Shown here piece by piece: positions 1 through 8,293 of a DNA stretch of 64,000 nucleotides. Position 1 is the stretch's first letter. The number at the start of each line of letters is the position of its first letter. The DNA is taken from NCBI GenBank assembly GCA_003222135.1, contig QHUM01000056.1:17618-81617 (forward strand). Reading direction: 5' to 3'. The notes under the pieces were generated by a model. The model made no database searches. It saw only the letters and a program-made list of their open reading frames with translations, and was not told the origin of the DNA. Both the position numbers and the translations under genes were made by a program. This stretch comes from Gemmatimonadota bacterium. Lineage in GTDB: Bacteria; Gemmatimonadota; Gemmatimonadetes; Gemmatimonadales; GWC2-71-9.

Positions 1-2
1 GA

Positions 3-611
3 CTAGTGGTGCTGGCGCAGCGCGCCGGGGTCGCGCCGTGGGCCGCGGGCGCGTCCGCCTTCGCGATCCAGGCCGTCGGGGTAGGGACGGCGGTCGCGGT
101 GGTGGCGGCGGCGACCCCTGGAGCTGAGTCGCCGCTCCGGTTGGCGATCGCGGGGGCCGTGGCCGTCGCGACCATCGCCTTTCTGGCCTGGGAGCGGGGC
201 GCCCGCTGGCTCGCCCAGCTCGCCGGCCTGGTGGAGGGATTCCGGCCCCTCCCGCTTGCGGCTGTCGCCGAGGGCGCCGGGCTCACGCTCGCGAGCTGGG
301 TCGCTTTAGGCGCGGCGTTCTGGCTCTTGGCCCGGGGCCTAGGCCTCCCCGGCTCGCTCCCGCTCACCACCGCCACGGGAACGTTCGCCTTGGGATACAT
401 TTTGGGCCTGCTCGCCCTGTTCGCGCCGGGCGGCATCGGGGTGCGGGAGGTCGTCTTCATCGGGCTGCTCACGCCCACTCTCGGCAGCGGCGGGGCGGTA
501 GCCTTGAGCGTTGGGTCCCGCGTCCTGCTCACGCTGACCGAAGTCGCGGCTCCGCTCGGTGTCCTGCTCGTCACCGGACGAACCAAGGAGGATGTGGGTG
601 TACGAACCTAA
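3..611 (+). CDS. LPG-synthase/flippase-like integral membrane protein, 3' part
   Basis: This is the last ~200 residues of a polytopic membrane protein whose frame is open to the window edge, so its start is missing. The visible part has about five hydrophobic segments and ends with the conserved APGGIGVREVVFIGLL motif (residues ~139-154 of the visible part). That motif is typical of the lysylphosphatidylglycerol-synthase transmembrane family (UPF0104, AglD-like). No catalytic soluble domain is visible. The next two + strand genes, a YfhO-like protein and a polyprenyl-phosphate mannosyltransferase, suggest a role in envelope glycan or lipid handling. A GTG at 6 exists but is probably internal. 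Confidence 0.7.
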   Translation, partial: LVVLAQRAGVAPWAAGASAFAIQAVGVGTAVAVVAAATPGAESPLRLAIAGAVAVATIAFLAWERGARWLAQLAGLVEGFRPLPLAAVAEGAGLTLASWVALGAAFWLLARGLGLPGSLPLTTATGTFALGYILGLLALFAPGGIGVREVVFIGLLTPTLGSGGAVALSVGSRVLLTLTEVAAPLGVLLVTGRTKEDVGVRT

Positions 612-2925
612 GCGGCCGACCCTCGTGGCGACCGGGCTGTTCACACTGTGGGTGGCGCTGCTCTCGCTCCCGATGCTGCAAGGGAAGTGGCTCGCTTCGC
701 CCTTCGGCGACCAGCACGCGGCGGGCTACGCATTCCGTTCTTGGGGCGCCGAATGGTGGCACCGCCTCGGCCACGTGCCGCTGTGGAACCCGGAGTTATT
801 CGGCGGCCTCCCGTTCGTCGCGGCAGGCCACGGCGACATCTTCTATCCGACTTCCTTCCTGCGCCTCGTCCTGCCGGTCGCCACGGTCGTGAACCTCGCT
901 TTCGTGCTGCATTACATCCTGGCAGGGTTGTTCACCTACTGGCTGCTGCGGCGGTTGCACGTGTCGTGGACGGGGTCGGTCGTCGGCGGTCTCGCCTACG
1001 AGCTGTCGGGGCTGATCGCGTCGTACCCGTCCCCCGGCCATGACGGCAAGCTGTTCGCTTCGGCCGCGCTGCCGCTCGCGTGTCTGGCGCTCGTCATGGC
1101 GTTGCGCGACAAGCGCTGGGAAGGGTACGCCGTGCTCGCGGGTGCCGTGGCGCTGAGCCTGCTGGGCCACTTCCAGATCGCCTACTACCTGCTCATCGCG
1201 ACGGGACTGTTCGCGCTGTATCTCACCTTGGAAGAGAACCCCGGGGAAGCGGCTACGACACGCTACACGCGCCTCGCGCTCGCGCTGGGAGCGGTGCTCG
1301 TCGGGTTCGGCCTCGCGGCGATCCAGCTGCTGCCGTTCATCGGGTACATCCCCTTCTCGCCGCGGTCGCAGGGCTATCACGGATTCGAGGGCTCGACCTC
1401 CTACGCCATCCCGTGGAACCACGTCCTCGAGTTCTTCCTCAAGAATTTCGTGGGCGATACCGGGACGGGAACGTATTGGGGCTCGAATCCCCTCAAGCTA
1501 CACTCCGAATACCTGGGGCTCCCCGTCGTGGCGCTCGCCGTGCTCGGCGCCGCCACGAAAGACCGGCGCCGTCTGGTGCTCTGGATCGGCGGGATCGGGC
1601 TGCTCTTCCTGCTCGTCAGCCTGGGCGCCGCCACGCCGTTCTACCGGCTCTGGTGGGCGCTCATGCCCATGGTCAAGAAGACGCGCGCGCCAGGAATGGC
1701 GTTTTTCGTCGTGGCGTTCGTGGTCGCGCTGTTGGCCGGTTTTGGCGCCGAGCGACTGGAGCGCAAGGAGGGCGGCAAGGCCGTCACGCCGTGGCTGGTG
1801 GTGGCGGGCGTCGTCGCGCTGCTCGCCGTGAGCGGAGTGTTCGGCGCCCTGGCCGCGAGCCTCGCCGGTGCTCGGGCCGTCGCCGCCCAAGCCAACGCCT
1901 CCGCGATCATGTGGGGCGGCTTGGGGAGCGGGCTCGCCCTCGGCGTCACCGGCATCGCCGCCCTCGCCGCCCAGCGCGACCGGCTCACGCCGCGACTGCT
2001 CGCCCTGACCCTGGCCCTCGTCATCGGCTGCGATCTCTGGCTCAACGCGCAACACTTCTGGGTGTACGCGCCCAATCCGCGGGCGGACGTGTTTCGCCCG
2101 GACCCGGTGACCGACCGCATCAAGGCGACCGCGCTGCCGTTCCGCACGCTCGATCTCGGCGTGTACCCCGGGGACGGCGCCGCCCTCATGGCGTTCGATA
2201 TCCCTCAAGTGCTCGGCTACCACGGCAACGAGCTGCGCTATTACGACGACCTGCTCGGCCGCGATCAGAGATGGGGCAACATCCGCTTTCTCCACCTCTG
2301 GGACCTGCTCGCGGTGCGCTACGCGCTCGCTCCCACTGGGACGAAAAATGCGGACAGCATCCCAGGGTACAAGCGTGTACTCGACTCGGCGATGACGTCC
2401 GCTGGAATCAGCGCAAACTTGTTCGAGCGCACCGCGCCGCAACCGTACGCTCGCGTGGTTCCCGGCGGCTTCAAGGCGCCGGACTCGAGCCTGGCGATTC
2501 CCCTCCTCACCGACCCGAGAATTGACTACAGCCGGCTGGTGATCTTCACCCCCGACCAGACGGTAGCGCCGGCGCCGATCCGTGAGATGCCGCCGCCGAG
2601 CCCCGCACGTGCCACGGTTACCGCCTGGGAGCCCGGGCGCATGACTATCGCGCTCGATCCGACGCCGCCCCAGCCCAGCTACGTGCTCGTGTCGGAGAAC
2701 TGGTTCCCCGACTGGCAGGCTACGGTCGACGGTGCCCCGGCGCGGGTCGTGCGCGGTGACTATACCCTCATCACCGTGCCCGTGCCGGAGGGAGCGAAAC
2801 AGGTTGTGCTGCAGTTTCGCTCGTCTGCCTACCAGACCGGTAAGGCGATTTCGCTCGCGTCGCTGGCGCTGCTCGCCGCGATCGCGCTGGCGCCAATAGT
2901 ATTGAAGCGGCGGCGGGATGCGTGA
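598..2925 (+). CDS. YfhO-like multi-pass membrane protein
   Basis: A ~775-residue protein with an N-terminal membrane helix, about a dozen further hydrophobic segments and a C-terminal soluble beta-rich domain followed by a last membrane helix. This is the layout of the YfhO family, GT-C-like proteins linked to glycosylation of lipoteichoic acid or other envelope polymers. The GTG at 598 is chosen because AAGGAG at 585-590 lies 7 nt upstream. The ATG at 592 is only 1 nt from that site. The start overlaps the end of the preceding gene, and the 3' end overlaps the next gene by 8 nt, indicating one operon. The substrate is unknown. Confidence 0.8.
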   Translation: MYEPKRPTLVATGLFTLWVALLSLPMLQGKWLASPFGDQHAAGYAFRSWGAEWWHRLGHVPLWNPELFGGLPFVAAGHGDIFYPTSFLRLVLPVATVVNLAFVLHYILAGLFTYWLLRRLHVSWTGSVVGGLAYELSGLIASYPSPGHDGKLFASAALPLACLALVMALRDKRWEGYAVLAGAVALSLLGHFQIAYYLLIATGLFALYLTLEENPGEAATTRYTRLALALGAVLVGFGLAAIQLLPFIGYIPFSPRSQGYHGFEGSTSYAIPWNHVLEFFLKNFVGDTGTGTYWGSNPLKLHSEYLGLPVVALAVLGAATKDRRRLVLWIGGIGLLFLLVSLGAATPFYRLWWALMPMVKKTRAPGMAFFVVAFVVALLAGFGAERLERKEGGKAVTPWLVVAGVVALLAVSGVFGALAASLAGARAVAAQANASAIMWGGLGSGLALGVTGIAALAAQRDRLTPRLLALTLALVIGCDLWLNAQHFWVYAPNPRADVFRPDPVTDRIKATALPFRTLDLGVYPGDGAALMAFDIPQVLGYHGNELRYYDDLLGRDQRWGNIRFLHLWDLLAVRYALAPTGTKNADSIPGYKRVLDSAMTSAGISANLFERTAPQPYARVVPGGFKAPDSSLAIPLLTDPRIDYSRLVIFTPDQTVAPAPIREMPPPSPARATVTAWEPGRMTIALDPTPPQPSYVLVSENWFPDWQATVDGAPARVVRGDYTLITVPVPEGAKQVVLQFRSSAYQTGKAISLASLALLAAIALAPIVLKRRRDA

Positions 2926-3640
2926 GCGGGCGCTGGTCGTCATCCCCACCTACAACGAGGCGCCGAACCTCGCCAACCTCGTGCCGCAGGTCCTCGCCCA
3001 GGACCCGCGGCTCGACATCCTCATCGTGGACGACAACTCCCCGGACGGCACCGGGCAGCTCGCCGAGGCGCTGCACCAGAAGGAGCCTCGGCTCAGCGTC
3101 ATCCATCGGGAAGGGAAGCTCGGGCTCGGCACCGCGTACATCGTCGGGTTCCGCTGGGCGTTGGAGCGGGATTACGCGTTCGTGTTCGAGATGGACGCCG
3201 ACTTCTCCCACGACCCGGCGTACCTAAAGGACTTTCTCAAGGCCATCGATGGGGCGGACTTGGTGCTCGGCTCGCGCTACCTGGAGGGCAAGGTGGCGGT
3301 GGTCAACTGGCCGATGGCGCGGCTTATGTTATCCTATTGTGCCAATATTTACGCCCGCTGGGTGACCGGCCTGCGGGTGTGGGACCTAACCGGCGGGTTC
3401 AAGTGCTTTCGCAGGCAAGTGCTCGAGGCGGTAGACTTATCGCAGGTACGCTCCAACGGGTATGCGTTTCAAATCGAAATGAGCGTGAGGGCATGGCGCA
3501 AAGGGTTCGCTCTGAAGGAAATCCCCATCGTGTTCGTGGACCGGACCGAGGGATCCAGCAAGATGAACGGAGCCATCGTACGCGAGGCGGTATGGATGGT
3601 GCCGCGGCTCAGGCTGATGGCGTGGTTCGGCCGCATCTAG
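2918..3640 (+). CDS. Polyprenol monophosphomannose synthase (GT2, DPM1-like)
   Basis: A GT-A glycosyltransferase of 240 residues. IPTYNE (residues 9-14), VDDNSPDGT (37-45), the metal-binding D93-A94-D95 and GSRYLEG are the standard DPM1-class motifs. It would transfer mannose (or a related hexose) from a nucleotide sugar to polyprenyl phosphate at the inner face of the membrane, giving a lipid-linked donor for GT-C enzymes. The neighbouring YfhO-like protein is a candidate acceptor of that donor. There is no C-terminal membrane segment, so it is the short soluble form. The ATG lies inside the end of the upstream gene, so translation is likely coupled. Confidence 0.85.
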   Translation: MRERALVVIPTYNEAPNLANLVPQVLAQDPRLDILIVDDNSPDGTGQLAEALHQKEPRLSVIHREGKLGLGTAYIVGFRWALERDYAFVFEMDADFSHDPAYLKDFLKAIDGADLVLGSRYLEGKVAVVNWPMARLMLSYCANIYARWVTGLRVWDLTGGFKCFRRQVLEAVDLSQVRSNGYAFQIEMSVRAWRKGFALKEIPIVFVDRTEGSSKMNGAIVREAVWMVPRLRLMAWFGRI

Positions 3641-4461
3641 CGGGCCTGCCGATTTACAAGATGACGGGGTCGGGGAATGACTTCGTCATGGTCGACGGCC
3701 GGCACACCTCGCCCGCGGAATGGTCCGAGGCAGACATCCGGGCCGTGTGCGCCCGCGGTACCGGCGTCGGCGCCGATGGCTTGGTGTTCGTCGGTCTCGG
3801 CTCGGCTCCAAACGCCGTGCGCATGATCTACTTCAACTCGGACGGGTCCCGCGCCGCGATGTGCGGCAACGCCGCGCTGTGCAGCACGCGCCTGGCGACA
3901 CGGCTCGGGCTAGCCCAGGCACAGGGGATGGTGCTCGAGACGGACGCGGGCAATTACGAAACCCGCAGCTCCGGTCCCGGGGAGCGCGCCGAGCTGCGAC
4001 TCGCCGCCGTGGCCGCGCCAGCCGCCGTGCCGAGCCTCGGCGCGACCGACGGGGAGCGCCGCGTCGCCCTCGGGATCGTCGGCGTGCCACACCTCGTGGT
4101 GCTGGTGGACGACGTCAGCTGCGTCGACGTGGCGCCGCGCGGCCGAGCGCTGCGCTCCGATCCGGCCGTCGGACCCGACGGCGCCAACGTGAACTTCGTC
4201 TCAGCGCGAAACTCGCCCTCCGAATGGTCGATGCGGACATACGAACGCGGCGTGGAGGCCGAGACACTGGCGTGCGGCACGGGGGCTGTAGCGGCGGCCT
4301 GCGCCGTCGTGGAATGGGGCCTGGCCGAGCTTCCGGTGACCATCTGGACCCGGAGTGGCAGGCGCCTGGAGATCGAAGCCAAACGTCTAGCCGACGGCAG
4401 TTACGACGAAGTCTGGCTCTCGGGGGAGGCGCGGCTCGTGCTCAGGGGTGTGATTAACTGA
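3622..4461 (+). CDS. dapF: Diaminopimelate epimerase
   Basis: Converts LL- to meso-diaminopimelate for lysine and peptidoglycan synthesis. Both active-site cysteines are present: C81 in MCGNAALC and C218 in ACGTGA (numbered from the GTG at 3622). The N-terminal signature KMTGSGNDF is intact. The start is uncertain. GTG 3622 adds about eight residues relative to the family, CTG 3646 fits the usual N-terminus (x-P-I-Y-K-M) but is a rare start, and ATG 3661 would remove the conserved beta-strand before KM. GTG is used here. The gene overlaps the upstream glycosyltransferase by 19 nt. Confidence 0.9.
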   Translation: MVRPHLAGLPIYKMTGSGNDFVMVDGRHTSPAEWSEADIRAVCARGTGVGADGLVFVGLGSAPNAVRMIYFNSDGSRAAMCGNAALCSTRLATRLGLAQAQGMVLETDAGNYETRSSGPGERAELRLAAVAAPAAVPSLGATDGERRVALGIVGVPHLVVLVDDVSCVDVAPRGRALRSDPAVGPDGANVNFVSARNSPSEWSMRTYERGVEAETLACGTGAVAAACAVVEWGLAELPVTIWTRSGRRLEIEAKRLADGSYDEVWLSGEARLVLRGVIN

Positions 4462-4534
4462 GGGGATTCTCCACATTCCAACACCGTTCAACTTAACATA
4501 ACATCTCTTATACGAAGTCCGTTGTAGCGGAAAC
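4462..4534. other. Convergent intergenic gap
   Basis: A 73-nt gap between convergent dapF (+) and the TPR gene (-). It is locally AT-rich around 4490-4512, unlike its surroundings. A weak stem (CCGTTG at 4519-4524 with CAACGG at 4536-4541) overlaps the end of the TPR gene. No convincing U-tract terminator is seen. Confidence 0.4.
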
Positions 4535-5212
4535 TCAACGGGATTCCACACCCCGCGTCAGTTCTCCGATGCGTACCTTGGCCTCCATCGCGGCGCCAAT
4601 TGAATCACCCCCCGCCACGATGGTGCGATAGGCGGCCAGCGCGCGTGCCGTGTCCCCGGCCGCTACCCAAGCCCGGCCGGCATCGGACAGGAATTGCCAG
4701 CGCAAGAACGGAAATCGCGCCTGCTCCGCCGCCCGCTCGTACGCCTCCGCCGCCTCCTTGGGGTGCGCGGCGTTTTCGTACGCCGCACCCAGCAGCCCGT
4801 AGGCCTGCGCCCGGTATGCCCGGTCGGCATCGGGCGCGAAGCGTTTCAACACCTCGATGGCGAGCTGGTTCTGCCCCTGGGCGAGGTGGACCTGCGCCAG
4901 CAGGATCGTAGCCTCCTGCGCGGCGTGCGTGCCCGAGTAGTTCGCCACCAGCTGCGACAGCTCGCTCGCCGCCAATCGGAAGTTCTTGGAATCCACCGCG
5001 AGCCGCGCCTGCTCGATCCGCACGCCGGCAGCGCGTTCCGCCGTGCGGGTCGTCCACAGATTCCACACGAACAACACGGCACCCACGGCCACGATAATCC
5101 CTAAATAGGCCGTCGCCTGCCGGTGCCCCTTGGCCCATTGGACCAGGCGGTTCGCCAGGTTCGGGGTTGCTGTAGCCGCGGGCCGTCCTGCAGCAGTCAC
5201 CGACGTCGCCAT
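4535..5212 (-). CDS. YfgM-like TPR protein with one N-terminal membrane anchor
   Basis: A 225-residue protein with a cytoplasmic N-terminus, one membrane helix at ~37-53, and then tetratricopeptide-like helical repeats to the end (for example QLAIEVLKRF, AYGLLGAAYENA, ALAAYRTIV). The single-anchor TPR layout matches the TPR_21/YfgM group, periplasmic helpers of the SecYEG translocon, but the assignment rests on architecture only. It is the last minus-strand gene before the convergent dapF and lies ~100 nt downstream of tRNA-Arg, with a degenerate repeat array in between. The start is the ATG at 5212. Confidence 0.65.
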   Translation of the reverse strand: MATSVTAAGRPAATATPNLANRLVQWAKGHRQATAYLGIIVAVGAVLFVWNLWTTRTAERAAGVRIEQARLAVDSKNFRLAASELSQLVANYSGTHAAQEATILLAQVHLAQGQNQLAIEVLKRFAPDADRAYRAQAYGLLGAAYENAAHPKEAAEAYERAAEQARFPFLRWQFLSDAGRAWVAAGDTARALAAYRTIVAGGDSIGAAMEAKVRIGELTRGVESR

Positions 5213-5222
5213 GCCACGCCCT

Positions 5223-5304
5223 CTCGTAAAACGGTGTTCGCTTGACGTCCTTGCTTGAACGTCTTTGCTGGACGCCTTTGCGTGACGCCTTCGTGCTACG
5301 CCTT
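5223..5304 (-). repeat. Degenerate 12-14 nt AAGGCGT repeat array
   Basis: On the minus strand this reads as five or six imperfect units such as AAGGCGTAGCACGA, AGGCGTCACGCA, AAGGCGTCCAGCA and AAGACGTTCAAGCA, ending in an ACCGT unit. The same units occur at 63308-63425 beside the 5S rRNA gene. The array fills the gap between tRNA-Arg and the TPR gene. Its function is unknown. Confidence 0.7.
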
Positions 5305-5314
5305 TTGCCTTTTA

Positions 5315-5388
5315 CGCCCCTGGGGTGACTCGAACACCCGGCCAACGGTTTAGGAAACCGCTGCTCTATCCACCTGAGCTACAGGGGC
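5315..5388 (-). tRNA. tRNA-Arg (anticodon CCT)
   Basis: A 74-nt cloverleaf on the minus strand. The acceptor stem GCCCCTG pairs with CAGGGGC, the D-arm contains AGCTCAGGTGGATAGAGC, the anticodon loop TTCCTAA gives CCT (decodes AGG), and the T-arm contains GTTCGAGTC. The discriminator is G, and CCA is not encoded. It sits 22 nt after the end of apt on the same strand and may be read from the apt operon. Confidence 0.93.
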
Positions 5389-5410
5389 TAAGCCTCGCAA
5401 TGTACGGGGC

Positions 5411-5947
5411 TTACGCGTAGTGTAGCAAGGCCTCGATGCGCTCCCCTTGCAGCCGGGCGCGGCCCTTCAAGAAGTCCAGCTCGATCAGGAATGTGAAGCC
5501 GACGACGTCGGCGCCGCGGGTTCGCACCAGGCGGGCCGCGGCGGCAGCCGTGCCCCCCGTCGCCAACACATCGTCCACAATCAGCACGCGGTCCTCCGCC
5601 GCCACGGCATCCGTGTGCATCTCGAGTGCGTCGGTGCCGTACTCGAGGGCGTACTCCACGCGTCCCCGCTCGGCGGGCAGCTTTCCGGGTTTCCGCATGG
5701 GCACGAGCCCGGCTTCGAGCCCCAGCGCGACGGGGGCCCCGAGCAGAAAGCCGCGCGACTCGATCGACACCACGCGCGAGATGCGCGCGCCCCGAAACGG
5801 CGCCGTCATCAGCTCGACGGCGCCGCGGAACGCGACCGGATCGAGCAACAGCGGCGTGATATCCTTGAACACGATCCCCGGTTTGGGAAAGTCGGGGACG
5901 TCGCGGATGCGCCGCGCAATGTCCTGAACGGTGACGGTGCCGGCCAC
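5411..5947 (-). CDS. apt: Adenine phosphoribosyltransferase
   Basis: Salvages adenine to AMP with PRPP in the cytoplasm. The 178-residue length is normal. The N-terminal PDFPKPGIVFKDITPLL motif and the PRPP-binding loop VLIVDDVLATGGT (residues ~121-133, with the acidic pair DD) are intact. GTG 5947 is preferred because CAGAGG lies 6 nt upstream. A TTG at 5962 would start immediately after the acyP stop codon. It is the last protein gene of the surE-pcm-dedA-acyP-apt run. Confidence 0.93.
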   Translation of the reverse strand: MAGTVTVQDIARRIRDVPDFPKPGIVFKDITPLLLDPVAFRGAVELMTAPFRGARISRVVSIESRGFLLGAPVALGLEAGLVPMRKPGKLPAERGRVEYALEYGTDALEMHTDAVAAEDRVLIVDDVLATGGTAAAAARLVRTRGADVVGFTFLIELDFLKGRARLQGERIEALLHYA

Positions 5948-5962
5948 TGGTCGCCTCTGCAA

Positions 5963-6235
5963 CTAGTTGATCTCGAAGCTGTTCGGTAGCTTCACATCAT
6001 GTGGAACATCGGTTTTTTCCACACGGTCGACGCGCGCCACCGTCGGCCCCTCACTGAGAGCTCGTTCCAGCCGGTCCAGCGCCTCCGTGACCCCTTCGGC
6101 AATCACTTCAACCGAGCCGTCCGGGAGATTGCGCACCACGCCCCGCAGGCCGAGCCGTTCGGCCTCCCGCCACACGAACCAGCGGTACCCCACGCCTTGC
6201 ACCAGGCCGTGAGCCACGAAGCGCACCGCGCTCAC
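5963..6235 (-). CDS. acyP: Acylphosphatase
   Basis: A 90-residue cytoplasmic enzyme that hydrolyses acyl phosphates. The family signature GLVQGVGYRWFV (residues 10-21) supplies the phosphate-binding loop and catalytic Arg18, and the second signature RNLPDGSVEV supplies Asn36. It starts at GTG 6235, 3 nt after the dedA stop codon. No oddities were seen. Confidence 0.94.
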   Translation of the reverse strand: MSAVRFVAHGLVQGVGYRWFVWREAERLGLRGVVRNLPDGSVEVIAEGVTEALDRLERALSEGPTVARVDRVEKTDVPHDVKLPNSFEIN

Positions 6236-6238
6236 GAT

Positions 6239-6880
6239 CTACTCCGGACTCCGCTGCGCCACGCGCCGGCGGTACCACCAGATGTACACGGCCGCGATCA
6301 GAGCGAGTGCCGGCAGCAGGATGAGCACCGCCCGGCCGGCGTACGTCTGGGCCTGCTGGTCGAGGACGGTAATGATCACGTCCTCCTTGCGCCCGATGAA
6401 CCAACCGATCCAGGTGAGCACGGTGCACCAGACCAGCGCTCCCAGGCCCGTGAACGTGATGAACTTCGCCAGGTTCATATTGGCCACGCCCGCGGGAATC
6501 GAGATGAGGTGCCGCACCACGGGGAGCATGCGTCCCATGAAGGTGCTGATCTCGCCGTGCTCGGCAAAGTACCGCTCGGAGCGCTCGAGGCTCTTTTCGG
6601 AGATCCCCACGTACTTGCCGATCCGGCGCACCACGGCACGTCCGAGCCAGTGCGCGAGACCGTAGTTGGCGAGCGCGCCCGTGATGCTTCCCAGCACCCC
6701 GCACGCGATCGCCAGCACGAAGCTCAGCTCGCCCTTGGCGGCCAGATATCCCGCCGGGGGCATCACCAGCTCGCTCGGCAGCGGCAGAAACGAGGATTCG
6801 ATGGCCATGAGGATCACGATCCCCGGGTAGCCGAGGTCGCGAAAGCGGTCCAGCAGCCAGTGGATGAAGCTCTCAAGCAT
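6239..6880 (-). CDS. DedA/VTT-family membrane protein
   Basis: 213 residues with the DedA (SNARE-associated, VTT) fold: an N-terminal amphipathic segment, the acidic motif ESSFLPLPSELVM (residues ~28-40), the FMGRMLPVVRHLISIPAG segment that carries the conserved arginines, and three further membrane helices. DedA proteins move polyprenyl phosphate or phospholipids across the inner membrane. The ATG overlaps the end of pcm by 8 nt, so it is co-transcribed with pcm and surE. Confidence 0.88.
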   Translation of the reverse strand: MLESFIHWLLDRFRDLGYPGIVILMAIESSFLPLPSELVMPPAGYLAAKGELSFVLAIACGVLGSITGALANYGLAHWLGRAVVRRIGKYVGISEKSLERSERYFAEHGEISTFMGRMLPVVRHLISIPAGVANMNLAKFITFTGLGALVWCTVLTWIGWFIGRKEDVIITVLDQQAQTYAGRAVLILLPALALIAAVYIWWYRRRVAQRSPE

Positions 6881-7562
6881 CGAAGCCGTGCTCTCCGACG
6901 AGGGGAACGAAGCGGGCCTCGCCCAGCGGAATCTGCCGCGTGCCGGCGTCGTCCCGCTCCACGAGGGTGAGGGTCTGCGCGCCGCGGGCGCCGACCGGGA
7001 TCAGGAGCCGGCCCCCCGGCGCGAGCTGCTCGACCAGCGGGCGAGGGATCTCGGGGCCTCCCGCCGCGACCAGGATGGCATCGTAGGGCGCGTACGCGCT
7101 CCACCCCAGCGTCCCGTCGCCGTGCAGCACCGACACGTTCGTCGCACCCGCCTGGCGCACCGCCTGCTGGGCGGCGCGGGCCAGGCTCTCGACCCGTTCC
7201 ACCGAGAACACCGTGGCGGCGAGCGCGCCCAGCAGCGCGGTCTGGTACCCCGATCCCGTGCCGATCTCGAGCACTTTCTCCTTGCCGGTCAGTCGCAGCG
7301 CCACGAGATACCGAGCCTGTGTGAACGGCTGCGAGATCGTTTGTCCGTCGCCGATCGGCAGCGCGACGTCCTCGTACGCCCGGTGGCGCACCGCCTCGGG
7401 CACGAACAGATGCCGCGGCGTCTCGGCGAACGCCTTGAGGACGGCGAGATCGCGGATGCCCTTCAGCCGCAGCGTTTCGACCAGCCGCACACGGTACCCG
7501 CCGTAGGTGTCGCCCCCCCCCACCCCCCCACCCCCCTCAGGGCTCAGTCTCCGGGGAACCAT
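6873..7562 (-). CDS. pcm: Protein-L-isoaspartate O-methyltransferase
   Basis: Repairs isoaspartyl damage in proteins using SAM. The ALPIGDGQTISQPFTQ segment and the SAM-binding loop VLEIGTGSGYQTALL are textbook for the family, and the C-terminal beta-hairpin is present. The start is ambiguous. ATG 7562 (used here, 229 residues) overlaps the end of surE by 19 nt and includes a glycine-rich leader encoded by a G6-T-G7-T-G9 tract. GTG 7523 sits inside that tract. The conserved domain begins only after the tract. It forms an operon with surE upstream and dedA downstream, the usual stress-repair grouping. Confidence 0.92.
   Translation of the reverse strand: MVPRRLSPEGGGGVGGGDTYGGYRVRLVETLRLKGIRDLAVLKAFAETPRHLFVPEAVRHRAYEDVALPIGDGQTISQPFTQARYLVALRLTGKEKVLEIGTGSGYQTALLGALAATVFSVERVESLARAAQQAVRQAGATNVSVLHGDGTLGWSAYAPYDAILVAAGGPEIPRPLVEQLAPGGRLLIPVGARGAQTLTLVERDDAGTRQIPLGEARFVPLVGEHGFDA
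7513..7536 (-). repeat. G-tract cluster (G6-T-G7-T-G9) at the surE/pcm junction
   Basis: On the sense (minus) strand, runs of 6, 7 and 9 G separated by single T lie at the extreme 5' end of pcm, just after the surE stop codon (7544). They have the sequence properties of a very stable G-quadruplex and of a slippage-prone tract. Confidence 0.85.
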
Positions 7563-8293
7563 TTGCGCACCACCTCGAGCAGGCCGTAGTTCGTCATGTC
7601 CATGTGCAACGGTGTCACCGAGATGTAGCCGTCGCTCGTGGCGCGGAAGTCGGAGTCGGCGTCGCCCGTCCAGGTGATGCGGCCTCCGCCGATCCAATAG
7701 ATGTCCTTCCCCCAGGGGTCCTTCATCAGGGCGATCTCTTCACTGAACACCCGGCTGCCCAGGTGGGTGACCTTGACCCCTTTGACCTGGTCTCCCGGAA
7801 TCGCGGGAAGGTTGATGTTGAGCAGCGTCTCCGTGGGAAAGTCCTTCACGTCGACGATGCGACGCAGCAGGGCGTGCAGGCCGTCCTTGTGGGTGGCGAG
7901 CAGGTCCACGTCCGAGCCCGCGTACGACACGGCGATGCTGGGGATGCCCGCCACGAGCCCCTCCATCGCCGCCGCGACCGTGCCCGAGTAGAACACATCT
8001 TCGCCCATGTTTTGGCCGTGATTGATCCCCGAGATCACGAAGTCAGGCTTCTCCGGCATCAGCATCCCGATCGCCAGCAGCACGCAATCGGTGGGCGTGC
8101 CGTCCACCTGGAAGGTCGCGTCGGGGCGGCGCGTGGCGTGGAGCGGGCGGTGCAGCGTGAGCGAGTGCGACGTGCCGCTCTGCTCACGGTCGGGCGCGAC
8201 GACGGTCACCTGGCCGAGCGACGCGCACACCTCGCCCAGCACGGCCAGGCCGCGGGCGAGGATGCCGTCGTCGTTCGAGATCAGGATGTTCAT
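7544..8293 (-). CDS. surE: 5'/3'-nucleotidase SurE
   Basis: A metal-dependent nucleoside monophosphate phosphatase of stationary-phase and stress survival, 249 residues. NDDG at residues 7-10 is the metal-binding pair, and SGTSHSLT and GINHGQNMGEDVFYSGTV are the other active-site motifs. The ATG at 8293 forms a 4-nt ATGA overlap with the upstream glycosyltransferase stop. Its location directly before pcm is the conserved surE-pcm arrangement. Confidence 0.95.
   Translation of the reverse strand: MNILISNDDGILARGLAVLGEVCASLGQVTVVAPDREQSGTSHSLTLHRPLHATRRPDATFQVDGTPTDCVLLAIGMLMPEKPDFVISGINHGQNMGEDVFYSGTVAAAMEGLVAGIPSIAVSYAGSDVDLLATHKDGLHALLRRIVDVKDFPTETLLNINLPAIPGDQVKGVKVTHLGSRVFSEEIALMKDPWGKDIYWIGGGRITWTGDADSDFRATSDGYISVTPLHMDMTNYGLLEVVRKWFPGD

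Noticed and set aside
4490..4545. Intrinsic terminator between dapF and the TPR gene
   Set aside because: The only stem is weak with no U-tract in either direction.
7544..7697. Long N-terminal extension of pcm into surE
   Set aside because: The extension is Arg/His-rich and overlaps conserved SurE sequence.
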